From contig OX246746.1 in the NCBI GenBank assembly GCA_945910005.1, forward strand, positions 19,937,316 through 20,001,315: 64,000 nucleotides of DNA, read 5' to 3'. A program made the position numbers and the translations under genes. The notes beneath the pieces were generated by a model. The model did not search any database. It saw only the letters and a list, made by a program, of their open reading frames with translations, and had not been told where the DNA came from. Below, in pieces: positions 1 to 13,464 of the stretch. The stretch's first letter is position 1; the number at the start of each line of letters is the position of its first letter. This stretch comes from Isoperla grammatica (taxonomy: Eukaryota; Arthropoda; Insecta; Plecoptera; Perlodidae).

Positions 1-611
1 TTCTTGTAGCCGTTTGAGTGTACTAGTACTAATTGATTTATGTTCTAATTGTGATCATTAGACTACGGATCTCTGGGCTTTACCTCCTTCCTTATCAACT
101 GATCATGTCAACATCTGTGTAGGAAGGATCATAGCTGTTTCAGGAGTAAACCTCAGCATTTACAATTAATAAGTGCACAAAAGTTAAGTGGTTAGTATCG
201 AACCTAGTACTCATTTAACCCGATGCAAGTTGCAACCATGGTGACTGTCTAGTCGTCATATAACAAGCATTCCTGTAGGTCAGGTTGAAGGCAAAGTACA
301 ATGAACTCAGACTTGCGCGTTCCTTGCACATGCTATTGTTACTGGTTCTATGAACGTGCAACATGGAAAAAGAAATACGCCATTAAAAAGAGAGTGGGAT
401 AAATGAAGGTATCAAAATGTTAAAAACAAAATTTTGATATTTTTAGCTGGCGTATTGCTCACAATATTACATAGTTAAGTCAAACTGTGTTGTAACATCT
501 TCAACGTCAGCCACATAAAACAATCAAAGCAAAACTTTCTGTGTGATCTGCCAAAGAACATGACGTAAAAACTATGTATATATACATATACATATAGTTA
601 TATTGTATCAA

Positions 612-690
612 AAAGAGGGGCACATCAGGTAGGCCTGAAGATGGCGTACAACCTGCATTAGGAATTCCTGCGAACAATTATTATTACCCT
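612..690 (+). mobile_element. SINE 3' fragment
   Basis: GAGGGGCACATCAGGTAGGC and GGAATTCCTGCGAA match the 3' half of the tRNA-derived SINE seen complete at 19,916. The 5' half is missing. Confidence 0.7.
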
Positions 691-2058
691 TAAATATAAA
701 GAAATACGAACGTGATCCGCATGTTATATAATGTAATAAAAGCAATACCTTGCTGCTGATTGTAAGTTTCTATAAACCTTGAACGTGCCAGGTATTTCGC
801 ATGCACACAATTGTTACTTCTAATTATGATTTGTATATTTGCCAACCGATTCTGTAAAAAAAATATGTTAATAATGTTAGTGAAGTGTCTTTGTGTTTAC
901 AATGGACAAACAACCGTCTGGTTGCTAAGCGACCAAAATGACCTTTTAGCGAACACGTCATGAGGCGTTCGGACTTAAACATGTTGACCTTGGCAGAGAC
1001 GTAAAAAACAGGTACAAGATCAACATCGGTTGATTCCCAGGAATCGAAATAATTTATTATTTTGGCCTTCACCCTTCGTTGGGCAAACCTAGTGTTTAGC
1101 ATAGCAAACCACGGCCGCGATCATCATATGTGAGTTAGGAAGAAGATTACAGAAAATAGAACCTGACCCGACCGCTAAACGAAGGCAAAAGAGGCGTCAT
1201 AACCTTCAACATTTAATAACGTAAATACTAAATAGCAGACATGACACTCGTATTTGTGGTACCAGTACGAGCTTTTTAAACTAGTTTTTGTAACAATAAC
1301 AATACGTATGTTCACCTACCTATCCTGCGGATCTCGTACAATTTTCAAATGTTCCAATGTGTATTGCAACAACACATTTTTGAGAAGCGTACATTTGAAC
1401 AACGAAACATTGAAAAGAAAGTGCACTTAATTGTCTACGAGAAGACATATTTTGTTTTACCAAAGATTACCCTAGTTTGTAATGGTTGTGTTTTGTGATA
1501 ATTTTAAAATAAATCGTGTGTTTCGTAGGTTAGGTGGCACTGGCACCCAATTACCCTGGATTTGTTCTCCCTTATGGTAGTGCTATACTGACTACTGCTT
1601 CTATACTAAAGGACCATTTAAAAAAATAACTTAAGGGCGAGAATTGTGAACAGTATGAACTTCTGTTCAATATTTAGAAGTTTTCTAAACACAGATTTCT
1701 ACAAAATTGTCACTTTGAATTAATCTTTAGTTAGTCAAATATTTTATGTGTCAGTTTAAAAGAATTCAGTAGCATCGTTTATACAGTTGTTCATAAAACT
1801 GAGCCCTGTAAACAATAATATAGAGATGCAATACAGTATCCAAGCTTGTGTGTCATAGTTTATTCGTATTTAACAATTAAATGAGGTAGCATGTCCTCTC
1901 GTCACGAAGATGCTGAAATTTCTCATCATTGAGAATTGGATGGTCTCTCTCCAATTACACAGCTGTCACGAAAATCTGGTAGCTTGAAATGCAGCTCACA
2001 TTGTAGTTATCTGTACTTATAAAATCCCTCAAATGCAATAACCTATATCATTATATGT

Positions 2059-2153
2059 TGTGTGCGTGTGCGTGTGCGTGTGCGTGTGCGTGTGCGTGTG
2101 CGTGTGCGTGTGCGTGTGCGTGTGCGTGTGCGTGTGCGTGTGCGTGTGCGTGT
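2059..2153 (+). repeat. (GTGTGC)n microsatellite
   Basis: About 16 perfect copies of the hexamer GTGTGC; the poly-Thr-His ORF on the other strand is an artefact of it. Confidence 0.98.
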
Positions 2154-2987
2154 CCAATGCCGATGAGTTAGTGCAACATCTTGCAGAGTACAGTACCTCG
2201 AATATTTGCGAAACCTGAGCGTAGTAATGACATTGCGTCACATACAGTCACATCTTACAAGGTTATTTTTTTGCGCACTTGTCAAACTTATTGGGACAAT
2301 GTTTGTGAAGTGAGCTGAACATTGTCGTTCAACCTATTCAAAAGTAGCAAATAGGTAAATAACGAATTTCTAAAGAACGACCTCTGTAGTCATTTAAGTT
2401 AGGGATCCTAGACAATAATGGAGCTTTTATTGTGGTTTTATAGGTTATATGGGTTATTCCGTCGTGTCAATGACTGTGTGTTTCGTTACCCATCTCCAGC
2501 TTGAAGATTCAGCTTCTACTCAGTTAATCGAAGATTTTTTTTGCGAATGTTAAAATACTGATCAACACTTCCTGTGACCGTGTTTATAATACCAGTTCAG
2601 GTGTTCACCTTAGATTAAAGGCTTGTTTTCTACAGTGGTGTGGTATTCTGCATTAACACTGAGCTATTGCCATTGAAATGCCAAATGCGATGAATATGCT
2701 AAGTGAATGCTTATTATTATCCATTCTTATATCTACGTTGCAGCTTTATTACAAATCAGTAATACCGGAAGAGGCAACATCAACAACTAATCATCATCAT
2801 CATCTGTTGCCACGTCCAACTCTGCGTTGGGTCGGCATTGAAGATAAGCCTCTCCATCTTCTTCTATCCTGCCACCACTCTTCCCCCTCAAATCAACAAC
2901 TAATAATGATAATTAAACGTTTTTAATACATGTAATTATTTGACATCGTATGTTCATTCGTATAATAAATAACATTGCTTTTTTTGG

Positions 2988-3122
2988 CACCAGCTTTACC
3001 TGGTGTGCCCCTCTGGAGGAGAAATTACTGGTAACTTATATTAGGGTGTTTGTATAGTTGGGAAGGGTGTATACTGCATAGGACTATACATATATCCCAG
3101 CATTCTCCTTCGGACTGAGGAA
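2988..3122 (-). mobile_element. SINE fragment, minus orientation
   Basis: Read on the minus strand it carries the SINE middle and 3' part: TTCCCAACTATACAAACACC and then AGGGGCACACCAGGTAAAGC. The tRNA-like head is lost. Confidence 0.65.
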
Positions 3123-3403
3123 TACATTGAATGTAATCGGCGACTTACTTCCCACTTAGACTTCGTCTATAAAGTTGGATTCAGAGTTAGACTTAGAACT
3201 TCTATAATTATACAAAACCTGTGTGACATCCAATGCCAAGCAGGAATGATGCAAACCGGAAAACAGCCAATCAATGCCAGATAGTCTATTTCAAGGTACG
3301 CATGTTTTCCCACACAAAGAATTATCCTATTTTTGTAGATCAATCAATGATTCTAATGGTGTAATACCCTTCGCGTATCAACAAACATCACACACGATAC
3401 ACA

Positions 3404-3411
3404 TATAAATA
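3404..3411 (+). promoter_or_regulatory. TATA box of gene A
   Basis: TATAAATA, 80 bp upstream of the gene A start codon, leaving about 50 bp for a short 5' UTR if transcription starts about 30 bp downstream. Confidence 0.6.
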
Positions 3412-3483
3412 AAGCGCATACACTACAGTGATTAGTGTATAGTGTATAGGCACATCGAGCATTGTACCTACACCAAGTGGAAG

Positions 3484-5475
3484 ATGTTGCGGCTCAAGTG
3501 GATGTTGGTGGTGTATGTTGTGATGGTTTGGACATTGACCCAAATCACTGGAGCTGATGGTAAGTAGCTGTGGTTCTGGTTTACCTTGGGGCTGACCAAA
3601 TATTTACGACTGTCGGTAACATATTTAACATAAACGCACTGATTGTGCAGCAGGGTTTTTTAAATAAATTTTTTTCTGCTAGAAACAATCCAGCATGGAA
3701 ATGTACACATTATTTATTTCGTCTCTATTTTACTGTTAAAAATGCAGGGATATATTTTTCCCGTATATTTCTTTTCCACCCTTGTACATTTTTTTTTTTG
3801 TAAAAAAACTTATTATGAATTAAGTATTATTAAGACAATAGTTCAAAAAGAGGGAAGTCGTGTTTCCATCGTTTTTGATGTGATTATGATGATTATTGTT
3901 GTCAACAATGTTATGTAGGCTCCACAGCCTAGGGGTGCCAGAGTTTAGGCTGATCCGGATGAATCAAATCATTGAAATGCTCAATCCTATTGGATACTGA
4001 TATAAGTGGTGGTTCAGCGGTAAGACGTGATTACTCTAACTTAGGAGTTCTCCGGTTCGATACCGGCCACCGGCAATCCTGACTGAAGGTTTTCCCGAGG
4101 TTTTTCTCAGTCACGGGGAGTAACTGGGATTGAGTTGTATACATATCATCCCTCGGACGTTCCTTCCCAACTATTCCAAATACTACAATACCGGTATCTA
4201 GTTAGTCAACTGAAGAGGGACTTGGATTTTCCCTGGACAGGTTTCCTACGAAAAATTATTAAAACACATTTTATCCTATTGGATTCTACAACTGAGTTTT
4301 TGTTCATCAGCCACAGATCCTCATCACAAGCTTTTAGCTTTTAACTTAAATTAAAAGAATTGAATATGTCATTCAAGGAACATTATATTGATTCCGTTGC
4401 TTTGTGTGGGTGTTAGTATAGTATGTGTGCGGTGGGTCGGGTTGGGGTGGAGGGGCGCAACCAGGCAACAGGAATAGCTTCCTAACGGGTGGCGGAGACA
4501 ACTGACAGATCGTGTTTCTCCCGAAACTATCACACTGCTCCATAAAACACACTCGTCTTGTCGCTGATCGTGCACCAGAAATCGTGTGTGGTACCAATTT
4601 TTGCGTTGGTTTAGATTTAGGTGTGAGTTGAACTCTTGATGTAGCGCGACTGGTAATTTTCACCACCTGGCTTCTCCGCTGTAGACCAGTTATACAGGTT
4701 AGGCCTAGGCCACTGGCCTGAAGTCTCTCCAAACAAGTGGAATGTGGATTCGATTTGCAAATATGTTATATTAGTACCAAGAGCTCATTTGTTCATTGTA
4801 TCCCTTGAATTAGGCTCTCATACTCAAGGTTGCAGCTTGAATTACGCTCTCATACTCAGGGCTGTAGCTTGAATTACGCTCTCATACTCAGGGCTGCAGC
4901 TTGAATTACGCTCTCATACTCAGAGCTGCAGCTTGAATTACGCTCTCATACTCAGGGCTGCAGCTTGAATTACGCTCTCATACTCAGGACTGCAGCTTGA
5001 ATTACGCTCTCATACTCAAGGTTGCAGATGGAGTTGGGACTAAAATCTCCACCTACCCTGTGAAACTTCATGTCTTAAAATTATTTTAAAATGCTTTGTA
5101 ATTGTCATGGAGCAAACCAAAATATGCCAATAACTAAATAATACAATATAATACAATACAAAATTTCGATTTAGATCTGCATTCTTGATATAATAATTAA
5201 AACATTAACATTGTAGTCGTTTTTTAATGTGCAACTACAATTTCCTTATAAAGCTCCGCGTAATAGTGTGTTTTGTGCTGTTAGGATCTCCGCTCCTAGG
5301 CTTGCTGGGCGGACGACCCCATAGAGGCGGAGGAGGAAGCCACTCAGTGGCTGGAGCAGGAGCCAGCAGTCAAGCGTCCAGCCAGTCGTCAAGCTTCGGC
5401 TTCGGGCCATTCTCAGCATCATTCTCAGCTAGCCAAGCGTCTTCTGGATCCCAGTCGGGGGGATACTTCCCGTAA
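3484..5475 (+). CDS. Small secreted Gly/Ser/Gln/Ala-rich protein, gene A (two exons, 88 aa)
   Basis: Exons 3484-3559 and 5285-5475. Exon 1 gives MLRLKWMLVVYVVMVWTLTQ followed by ITGAD, a clear signal peptide, and ends GATG/GTAAGT in phase 1. Exon 2 follows GTGCTGTTAG and encodes a Gly-rich start (LLGLLGGRPHRGGGG) and a Ser/Gln/Ala/Phe body (SSQASSQSSSFGFGPFSASF). This resembles the tails of genes C and D, so the genes look related. Likely a secreted extracellular or cuticle-associated low-complexity protein; function unknown. Oddity: the stop TAA lies inside a donor-like CC/GTAAGT, so a longer spliced form cannot be excluded. A TATAAATA box lies 80 bp upstream of the ATG. Confidence 0.75.
4006..4266 (+). 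mobile_element. tRNA-derived SINE, nearly complete, in gene A intron
   Basis: Head with an A-box-like TGGTTCAGCGGTAAGACG and a B-box-like GGTTCGATACC, then CCGGCAATCCTGACTGAAGG, CCTTCCCAACTAT, and the end CTACGAAAAATTATTA. The Pol III boxes are characteristic of tRNA SINEs. Confidence 0.85.
4807..5027 (+). repeat. 32-bp minisatellite in gene A intron, 7 copies
   Basis: Unit starts GAATTACGCTCTCATACTCA and ends with GGGCTGCAGCTT. The first and last units carry AAGGTTGCAG in place of AGGGCTGCAG. Confidence 0.96.
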
Positions 5476-8400
5476 GTAGCCTATTTTATTCTATATGCTA
5501 AACTTGCCCCAACGTAAGTATTCTCATGCTTATACGAAACAACAGAGTTCAATGGTACCAACTTAAGTTTCCTGCTTCTCTAGTTCCCACCATCTTATTG
5601 AAACAGGACCATTAGGGATTGAACGTTTGATATATTTGCAATGAATATGTGCATAGTTTTATTATGAGAACAGCAGCAGAGCACTTCCAATATGGACTAT
5701 ACCTGTGCATTGGAAGTTGCAGCATAGCAACCATATATATAGAGCACTCGAAATAGACTAGATGCATTCTGGTGGCAAGAAAATAAACTTAATATGAGGA
5801 GTGGTTTAGCTGTCAATTTTCATTGTTGTTTTATTGTTATTGTTCATCAATGGCGCTGAAAGGAGGTTGCTTAGCAGCGCTCTCTACGTTAGTTTTGAGT
5901 CCTCTATATGTCTGTGTGTTTTTTTTTTATGTTCAATGTCTTATATTCCAAGTTATTTAGTTATATTAATCTTTGTATACATTAAGTTTAGTATACTGCA
6001 GCAGCCAACGATTGTGTCTATATAAGTTCCATACAAATTAGAAACGAGTGTTTTCAAGCTGATGAAATTTTGGCTTTGATTAAATAGAGTTTCAGTCTGT
6101 ATGTGTGTCAAAATGAAAATGTCAATACTATCTATCTGCAATATTATAAATTTCTCTTATTTATTCACAGTAGTTGGTATATCGTTTGGTTCATCCTGTA
6201 TTTTCTTAGATGATTTACATTGCAATGTTAAACTGAATCTTACATGGAACTATTACGAGTGTCACATAAATCCCATTATATGCCAGTTCGAAACGAGTAT
6301 ATAGTGATAATAGTTACTGCTTATTGTGTTATTCGCCGATGCTCCTCCAAAGAAAACTTACTTCTAACATGTATGCACAACTGTACATTACATCAACACG
6401 ACAAATACTGAATTAGCTCCACACCAAAGTGTTATAGGAATCTTTAAGAAATGAAATACTTTGACAAATACTACTGCCTTTCAAGGAGAACCAGGAAAAG
6501 CATGTTCAATAATTCATCATCAATAAAAAAATTGTTAAATTTAGTTTCAAATGAATTTATAAAATACATAATCATAAACCATTTTGTATTTATCTGCCGT
6601 TATTTATAAAATAAATTTAACTCTGAAATGTACACACATACATAGGATAATATTAAATAAATACTATAAAATGGTATACGATGTAGACAAAATCTATAAT
6701 AACATTTTTAGAGAAACATTTCTTAATGTACATAAAAGTTTCTCCCTTGACCTGTAAGACCAGCATTCATCGAACTCTGCTAAATCAATTATCTCGGATT
6801 AGTAACCATGGTTCCAACAAACATGTACATTCAAAATGTACCGTGTCTTCATACAGAAGCCATGTTCGGAGAAAATCTCTGATTAACAGCTGATCCCAGT
6901 GCTTAAAGTTTGGTGAAACCGGCCCTGAGTAAAAATGACTACGCCCTTGTGTCAAAAGCTTTCCAATTCTCCATCCATGAGAATCTTTGGAGTCTAACGT
7001 GGAACTAACGTGAATTTAATTATTACCTCTGTGTTATAGGTTTTTCAGATAACACCGCGAACCGTTGAAGCAACAGTCTGCAACGCTCATATCACCTTGA
7101 AGCAACAGTCTACAGCGTTGAAAATTAAATGAACATTGTATATACATTAGTATTAATAAATCATTAGCCAACCAGTCTGGATATATTCATTGTCTGTTCC
7201 AACCAACTCTCTGAATACTATATACTTCAAAGAAGAACAAAAGAGTGTTTGTAGCATAGTTGTATTACACACTTCAGTTCAGAGTAATACACGTTCATAC
7301 GGAAAATGTGCAAGAGAACCTGTGGTATGCAAGAGAACCTGTGGTGTGCAAGAGAACCTGTAGTGTGCAAGAGAACCTGCAGTGTGCAAGAGAACCTGTG
7401 GTGTGCAAGAGAACCTGTAGTTTGCAAGAGAACCTGTAGTGTGCAAGAGAACCTGCAGTGTGCAAGAGAACTTGTGGTGTGCAAGAGAACCTGTAGTTTG
7501 CAAGAGAACCTGTAGTGTGCAAGAGAACCTGCAGTGTGCAAGAGAACTTGTGGTGTGCAAGAGAACCTGTAGTTTGCAAGAGAACCTGTAGTGTGCAAGA
7601 GAACTTGTGGTGTGCAAGAGAACCTGTAGTTTGCAAGAGAACCAGTAGAAAACTGAAATTCCCACGCTATTCGAGATGTTTGTGAAAAACTGTTTTCTTT
7701 TAGAACAGTAAAATTAACGAGCTAGTATGATGTTGAACGATGGATAAAATTTGTAAATAAATTGCGTAACCCTACTTCATTTTCCATAAAATGGTGACAT
7801 TCCATTTTCTACTAATTCATTAAGCATTTTTAATGATTTAACGCTTGCATCGTACTCTAAACATCACTTGACTACACTACAATCAAGATGTCCTAATAAT
7901 AATAATATTACCTTACACTTTTTACAAACAGAAAATCAGTGAAACAATCAACGATAACAAAATCCCCCAAAGTATTTATTTGCTCCTTGAACCTCTCGTT
8001 TCCCCCACTCAACGGAGCTGACGTTTGTCTAAGAACTGGTATTGGCAGGATCAACACTTGGAAAGTTTCCGACTAGCACACTTTAAAAGCATCGCAGTTC
8101 TTGACAGACTCTATAAAACCTTATGAAACACATTTGTCTGTGTCTGTGATAATGTTGTTGGTTGCGCGAAACATAGGTAGATGGCGTAATCTGCAAGACA
8201 GACAAAATGGATGTTGAAAAGAGGTTTGAGACATGGCGAAACGGAAAGTGGTCATCTCTCCAAGCTATGTTCACAAAAAACATGACTGCGAAGAACTACG
8301 TCACCTTCTTTGTTACTGCGCAGTCGTTTGTTTTTCAATTTCTTAGTGAAATATTATTCAGTATAGAATCACATTTATAACTTTCAAGGTGTTGTATCAA

Positions 8401-9412
8401 TAGTTATCACTACGGTTCCACTGTTATTATTATTATCATCATCTTTATTTAATTGTTTTTAATTTTAGCGTAGCCTCGAGGAGCAGCTTACGAAGTCTCA
8501 TTGTATTTTGATTTCGAGGTCAACAATTGTTTAAACTCTAATTACTACAAGTAGTGTTATTAATTATTTGTCCAGTGATGTAAGCAGACCTTATTGTAAG
8601 TGTGTTTTATATTATTGTGATTACAAACATTTATGGGCGACTCTATATGACCTGTTAAGCGCATCGTTTATCGTAAACAAACAAAAATTCACAAACAATA
8701 ATTTATTTCTGCATTTTTAATGTGGCTGCGTATGATGGAGCACTTGTACTACACCCCTTTATATATTGTTGTTGTTTTTCAATATATTAATAACACAATT
8801 CAGGTTGTATCGCCGTTATTATTATTTCTAGTGCACAGTATAAATGTTATAGCTTTTAAATTATCAGCATATTCAATTATTTCAAACAGTTGGAAAGTTT
8901 ATAGCATATCGGTGGAGGTTTGAAGATAAAAATCACCCGTGTGGTCACAGCGACGCAATCAGCTTCCTAAACTTCCCACCAGAGTTCATTGAAAAGGCGC
9001 ATTCAAAACAAGTTTGCAGCATAAACAACTTCGGATAAAGTTTTCTTCTTCAGACGTCTTTAACCTACTCCAAGCTGTAGTTCAATTACAGATCCATCCA
9101 CCTCACGCCCATCAACTATAACGTCCTGAATTTGGTGCTGATATGGTGACAAAATCACCCCCTCCCCCCAGCATCTTTCCCCCCCCCATCGCTTCATTCT
9201 GATCTGACTTCCCGTGGATGTCGATTAGAGACAAGACTTGACACCCACACTTCTAGCAGCTAAGACTTTCTTGTAAGTTGTTCCTATTTCCTAGATGTGT
9301 AACAGACGCGATTGACTGTTCCAGTCAGACCAGGTTTCGAGGTCTACTTGTGTTAGAAGGTGAAAGTCTTCAGTTGACTAGTTAGTGTAGCCAAGTGCAC
9401 AGAGCAGCAAAC
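5476..9412. other. Intergenic between genes A and B
   Basis: It contains the 19-bp minisatellite and an AATAAA at about 5,780 that could serve gene A. No other exon-like sequence was recognised. Just upstream of gene B is a C-rich tract (9,160-9,190). Confidence 0.5.
7307..7648 (+). repeat. 19-bp minisatellite, about 18 copies
   Basis: Unit GTGCAAGAGAACCTGTAGT with variants at the TGTGG, TGTAG and TGCAG positions. Open reading frames on both strands here are products of the repeat. Confidence 0.97.
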
Positions 9413-12400
9413 ATGGTTCGTAGTTCTGTTCTATTGGTTGCTGCCTTGATGGCCCTGGTGGTGACTACAGAAGCAAGGCCTACAGAAGAAAATAAGTGTA
9501 AGTCAACTAATCTCGTTATTTGAGAGTCTTGAAGCTGTACACTTAAGACATTAAGTACAGCTACGTCATACGTGGGTGATCTAACTATTTCTTGAGAATG
9601 GTTATTTCATTATTTCAAGGTGAAGATTGTTGATGGTCAGAATTTTTTCCATTGTGTTTAATAATATAATAGTACATTTAGCCAAGGAGAATCGTTTTAT
9701 GAAATATCTTCCGTGCAATCTTGCTACTATACTATGTTAAAGTCATTACTTATTATTAATAATTATTCAAATGCAGAAACCTGTGAGAACAAAAACAGAC
9801 TTGTTGGAGTCGGTTATTATTCTTAGCTTACCTGACCAGTTTGCGTCACGATTATTACCAGCTGTTCGAACTTCCCACATATATTAATTGTTATACACGC
9901 TACAGGTCACGCTTCTTCAAAGCGTTTATACAATTGAGGAATGTGATAATTATGTATTCAAAGATTTGAGTAATGGATTCAACTCAAGGATAATGTGTGT
10001 GCACGAAGAAGTGCTGCAGTAGACTGCAATGCAAAACACTAGAACACGTGGCATATACGAGTGTAGTATTCACATGAGCCTGAAACCCTCTTATAGTAAC
10101 ACTAAGCATATATTTTTGAGCAGATATTGACAAAACCACTATAGCTACAATGTTTACCTACATACTTTCTAGTACTATAAGATTATAACAACTTATGTAA
10201 CTGTACCCACCCTCAAGTTCTCTCTGCACTTCTTATTCTTATTCAAAGCTGTCAACTACTCATTTAACTATTATACCCACCCTTCAGTATTCTCTATACT
10301 TCTTAGTCCAATCTGTCAACCACTGATGGATCTCTATACCCACCCTTCAGTTCAGTACTCTCTGTACTTCTTAGTGCAATCTGTCGACCACTGATGGATC
10401 TATACCCACCCTTCAGTTCAGTACTCTCTGCACTTCTTAGTGCAATCTTTCAACCACTGATGTAACTTTACCCACCCTTCAGCTCAGTACTCTCTGTACT
10501 TCTTAGTGCAATCTGTCAACCACTGATGGATCTATACCCACCCTTCAGTTCAGTACTCTCTGTACTTCTTAGTGCAAGCTGTCAACCACTGATGGATCTA
10601 TACCCACCCTTCAGTTCAGTACTCTCTGTACTTCTTAGTGCAAGCTGTCAACCACTGATGGATCTATATACCCACCCTTCAGTTCAGTACTCTCTGTACT
10701 TCTTAGTGCAAGCTGTCAACCACTGATGGATCTATACCCACCCTTCATTTCAGTACTCTCTGTACTTCTTAGTGCAAGCTGTCAACCACTGATGGATCTA
10801 TACCCACCCTTCATTTCAGTACTCTCTGTACTTCTTAGTGCAATCTGACAACCACTGATGGATCTATACCCACCCTTCATTTCAGTACTCTCTGTACTTC
10901 TTAGTGCTAGCTGTCAACATACTCATGTAACTATACCCACCCAATTGCAGTACTCTCTGTACTTCTTAATGCACGCTGTCAACTACTTATGTAACGATAC
11001 CCACTCTTCACTGCTCCAGTACTCACTGTACTTCTTAGGGCAAGTTGTCAACATACTCATGTAACTATACCTACCCTTCAGTACTCTCTAATTTCTTATT
11101 AGAAGTTAGCAAACACATTGAAAAGTCAAAGCAAACGAACCAAACAAAAATGGTCTTTGAATTACATATAACAAAATATTTGAAGAAAAACGGATAAGGA
11201 ACGCGACGTTAGAAGTGTTTCTATAATCAGATAATATATTATGAACTGCAGACAAAGTATACTACGGTGCTTACATTTGTCTTCAAAAGTATTGAGCTCT
11301 TGTGGTGTGCACTGTGCACAGCAGTGTTATCAAATATAAATTTAAAATTAAAAAAAAAACGAAAGAAAGAAAGAAACATATGAGCGACGTCAAATTTCAA
11401 TATGGCTATGTCCTATGTAGTTGACTAATTGCATAATGTATATTTGTCACAGCCGCCTTTGGACCAATATTTGATGAGATTGTGGTGGAGTCGACACTGA
11501 CCGTCCGAGGTAAGGGAGGAGCGTCCAGACAAAGCCGAGGAAAGAAACTCGAAGTGATCCCGAAGACGGAACCGAAACCCGAAGTAACCCCGAAGCAAGA
11601 GGAGAACGTCGAAGTAACCCCGAAGCAGGAACAAAAACCCGAAGCTCTTATCTCGACCGACGGAGCATCAGTCAGACTAACTCGACCTAAGCGTCAACAG
11701 AACTTCAACCGGCGACCCAACCGGCCACAACAAGGTTTCGGAGGACAAAGACCGAACTTCGGTGGCGGTCAAAATTTCGGGGGTCAAGGATTTAACGGGC
11801 AAAGGTAACTTAAACGTGAATGGAAATAGGGGACGTTCTTTTATATGTCTGACATTTGCCGTGAGATTTGACGATTCTCGGTCAGACAAGGGGGCGCCCA
11901 AGGTAGTATAGCCGGGTATTCAGAGTAGTAATAGTAATAGTAAAAAAACCATAGTTTTAAATTTTGTTTTTACTCCTTAAATGGTTCTACCAGATGATGA
12001 ACGATCCCATACAAAACTGTTATTTCATGGCTTGAGCTGCTTCAATATTTTTTTCTTGCGGCCGTTCAGCATTGTTGCACTCTTGTGCCAATGTCACCAT
12101 AAACTCATTAACTGAACACAAGATGCATGCTTGTCTGTGGTGATTACAATGCAGAATGCAAATATAGGAATGATTACACAGGTTTTAAGATCATACCGGC
12201 TCTACGTTCCGGTGCTTTTGCCAACTAAGCCAACAAAGCTGTCATTAGATTTCTACTTAGCATAATTAGTAATTCAAAGGCAGTTTTACTTTTGGGTTAT
12301 TCTGGGCTGATTCTAAATACAACTGTTTGGGTCATAAGGTTATAAAAGAATTTTAAGATTTTTGTAAAGTTGCTTATAGTTGTCCCAAGACCACCTTACA

Positions 12401-13464
12401 CATGCTTTCGTCACAGGCGACTGGTTCTTAGCCAATCAGCGATCGGTATTGGGTATGGATGTGTCTCGGGCGGTTCGCTGGTTGGCTACGACTGCCCCGG
12501 ATGTGACGAAAGCAGGTTTAAAGTAATCTTGGGTCCACTATATAAGGGTGTACGTATATAATAACCCTTGGTAAATCTACACCCTGCACATTGGTTTACC
12601 TAGTTCAATGCAATTATTACAATCAGAGGCTTGTCCAGATAGAGCATGGTTATGTAAATGTTACCACGTTATTACAAGTAAGACTATAATTCATTTGGAT
12701 ATCATTGATAAATGAATACATTTATTACCAATACAACTTATGAGCCTGGTAAGGATTTTTTCTGACAGATTGAGACAAAGAGTTGAAATTAATATAGTAT
12801 TGTTCAATTCTTTGACGAAAACTAACATCTTCAATTTAATTATTATTGATTTACTTTTCAAATCATTATTTTTATTACATTGCAATAAAAAGGAGTTTTG
12901 AATATTTAACTATTATTTGTAATAAAAAAATACTAGGAATAGTTATTGTAAGTTTAAAACAAGTGAGCATTTTTGATGGCTATTGTTATATGTTTGTGAT
13001 CTTATTGGTGTTATTTTTGTGTTTTGTATGCCAATGTCAGTTTCGTGTGTCAATGTAATGTACATTATATTTATGGATTTATGGTCCAGAATACATATAT
13101 AATAGTAATAATAATAGTTTCTGGCGTTACCGATGATAACGAATGCTTATGGTTTAGGTTCCCGAGCGGCAGCGCTTCCGCGGCCAACGCCGCTAGCCAG
13201 GGCTTCAACGTCGCCGGGCCGGGCGGGTTCGGAGCCTCTGCCTCTAACGCGGGTACCCAAGGGTTCCAGTTCGGACCCAACGGAATAACGGGATCCGCTG
13301 CCCAGTCGGCCAGCCAGGTGTACAAACTTCCCAACGGCAACTCTATCAACGTTGCCTTCTCCAACGGATTCAGCGCGGGACCCAATGGCGGCAGCAGGAC
13401 TGGGGCCAACTCCGTGACGATCACTGGCCCTGACGGTCGCCCTCAACAGAATTTCCGAGGGTAG
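9413..13464 (+). CDS. Secreted K/E/P- then G/N/S/A-rich protein, gene B (three exons, 247 aa)
   Basis: Exons 9413-9497, 11453-11804, 13158-13464; phases 1 and 2 agree at both junctions. Signal peptide MVRSSVLLVAALMALVVTTE-ARP (cut probably near A/R). Exon 2 encodes FGPIFDEIVVESTLTVRGKG, imperfect repeats around EVTPKQE (about residues 60-95), then RLTRPKR, a furin-type site, followed by an Arg/Asn/Gly-rich stretch. Exon 3 encodes a Ser/Ala/Asn/Gly domain (GSASAANAASQGF, QSASQVYKLPNGNSINVAFS, GPDGRPQQNFRG). This layout suggests a secreted precursor cut into an acidic/basic propeptide and a Gly/Asn-rich mature part. I do not recognise a named family. The intron between exons 1 and 2 holds a 66-bp minisatellite; the poly(A) signal is 17 bp past the stop. 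Confidence 0.85.
10195..11090 (+). repeat. 66-bp minisatellite in gene B intron 1
   Basis: Unit about 66 bp with core CCCACCCTTCAGTTCAGTAC, TCTCTGTACTTCTTAGTGCA and CTGTCAACCACTGATGGATC. About 13-14 copies; the central ones are nearly identical, the outer ones decayed. Since 66 is a multiple of three, a 22-residue repeat ORF appears by chance. Confidence 0.95.
12384..12533. mobile_element. 150-bp inverted-repeat MITE, copy 1 (gene B intron 2)
   Basis: Left end CCCAAGACCACCTTACACAT then GCTTTCGTCACAG. The right end is the reverse complement (ATGTGACGAAAGC ... AATCTTGGG). About 30-bp terminal inverted repeats, with the inner AGCCAATCAGCGATCGG also mirrored by GGTTGGCT. Confidence 0.85.

Larger units (their letters stand above)
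1..3400. other. Intergenic, no gene seen
   Basis: Apart from two SINE fragments and the (GTGTGC)n microsatellite I see only AT-rich sequence without convincing exons on either strand. Confidence 0.6.

Noticed and set aside
2678..2926. 82-codon ORF with a hydrophobic start
   Set aside because: It contains a His run and no plausible splice partner or homology; position between SINE debris suggests chance.
4006..4080. Possible tRNA gene (A and B boxes present)
   Set aside because: The acceptor stem does not pair and the sequence continues as a SINE repeated elsewhere in the window, so it is a tRNA-derived SINE head.
7227..7665. Several overlapping ORFs on both strands
   Set aside because: They are produced by the 19-bp minisatellite, whose units lack stops in several frames.
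10526..11064. ORFs with a 22-residue repeat
   Set aside because: They follow the 66-bp minisatellite inside gene B intron 1; no splice or signal supports translation.
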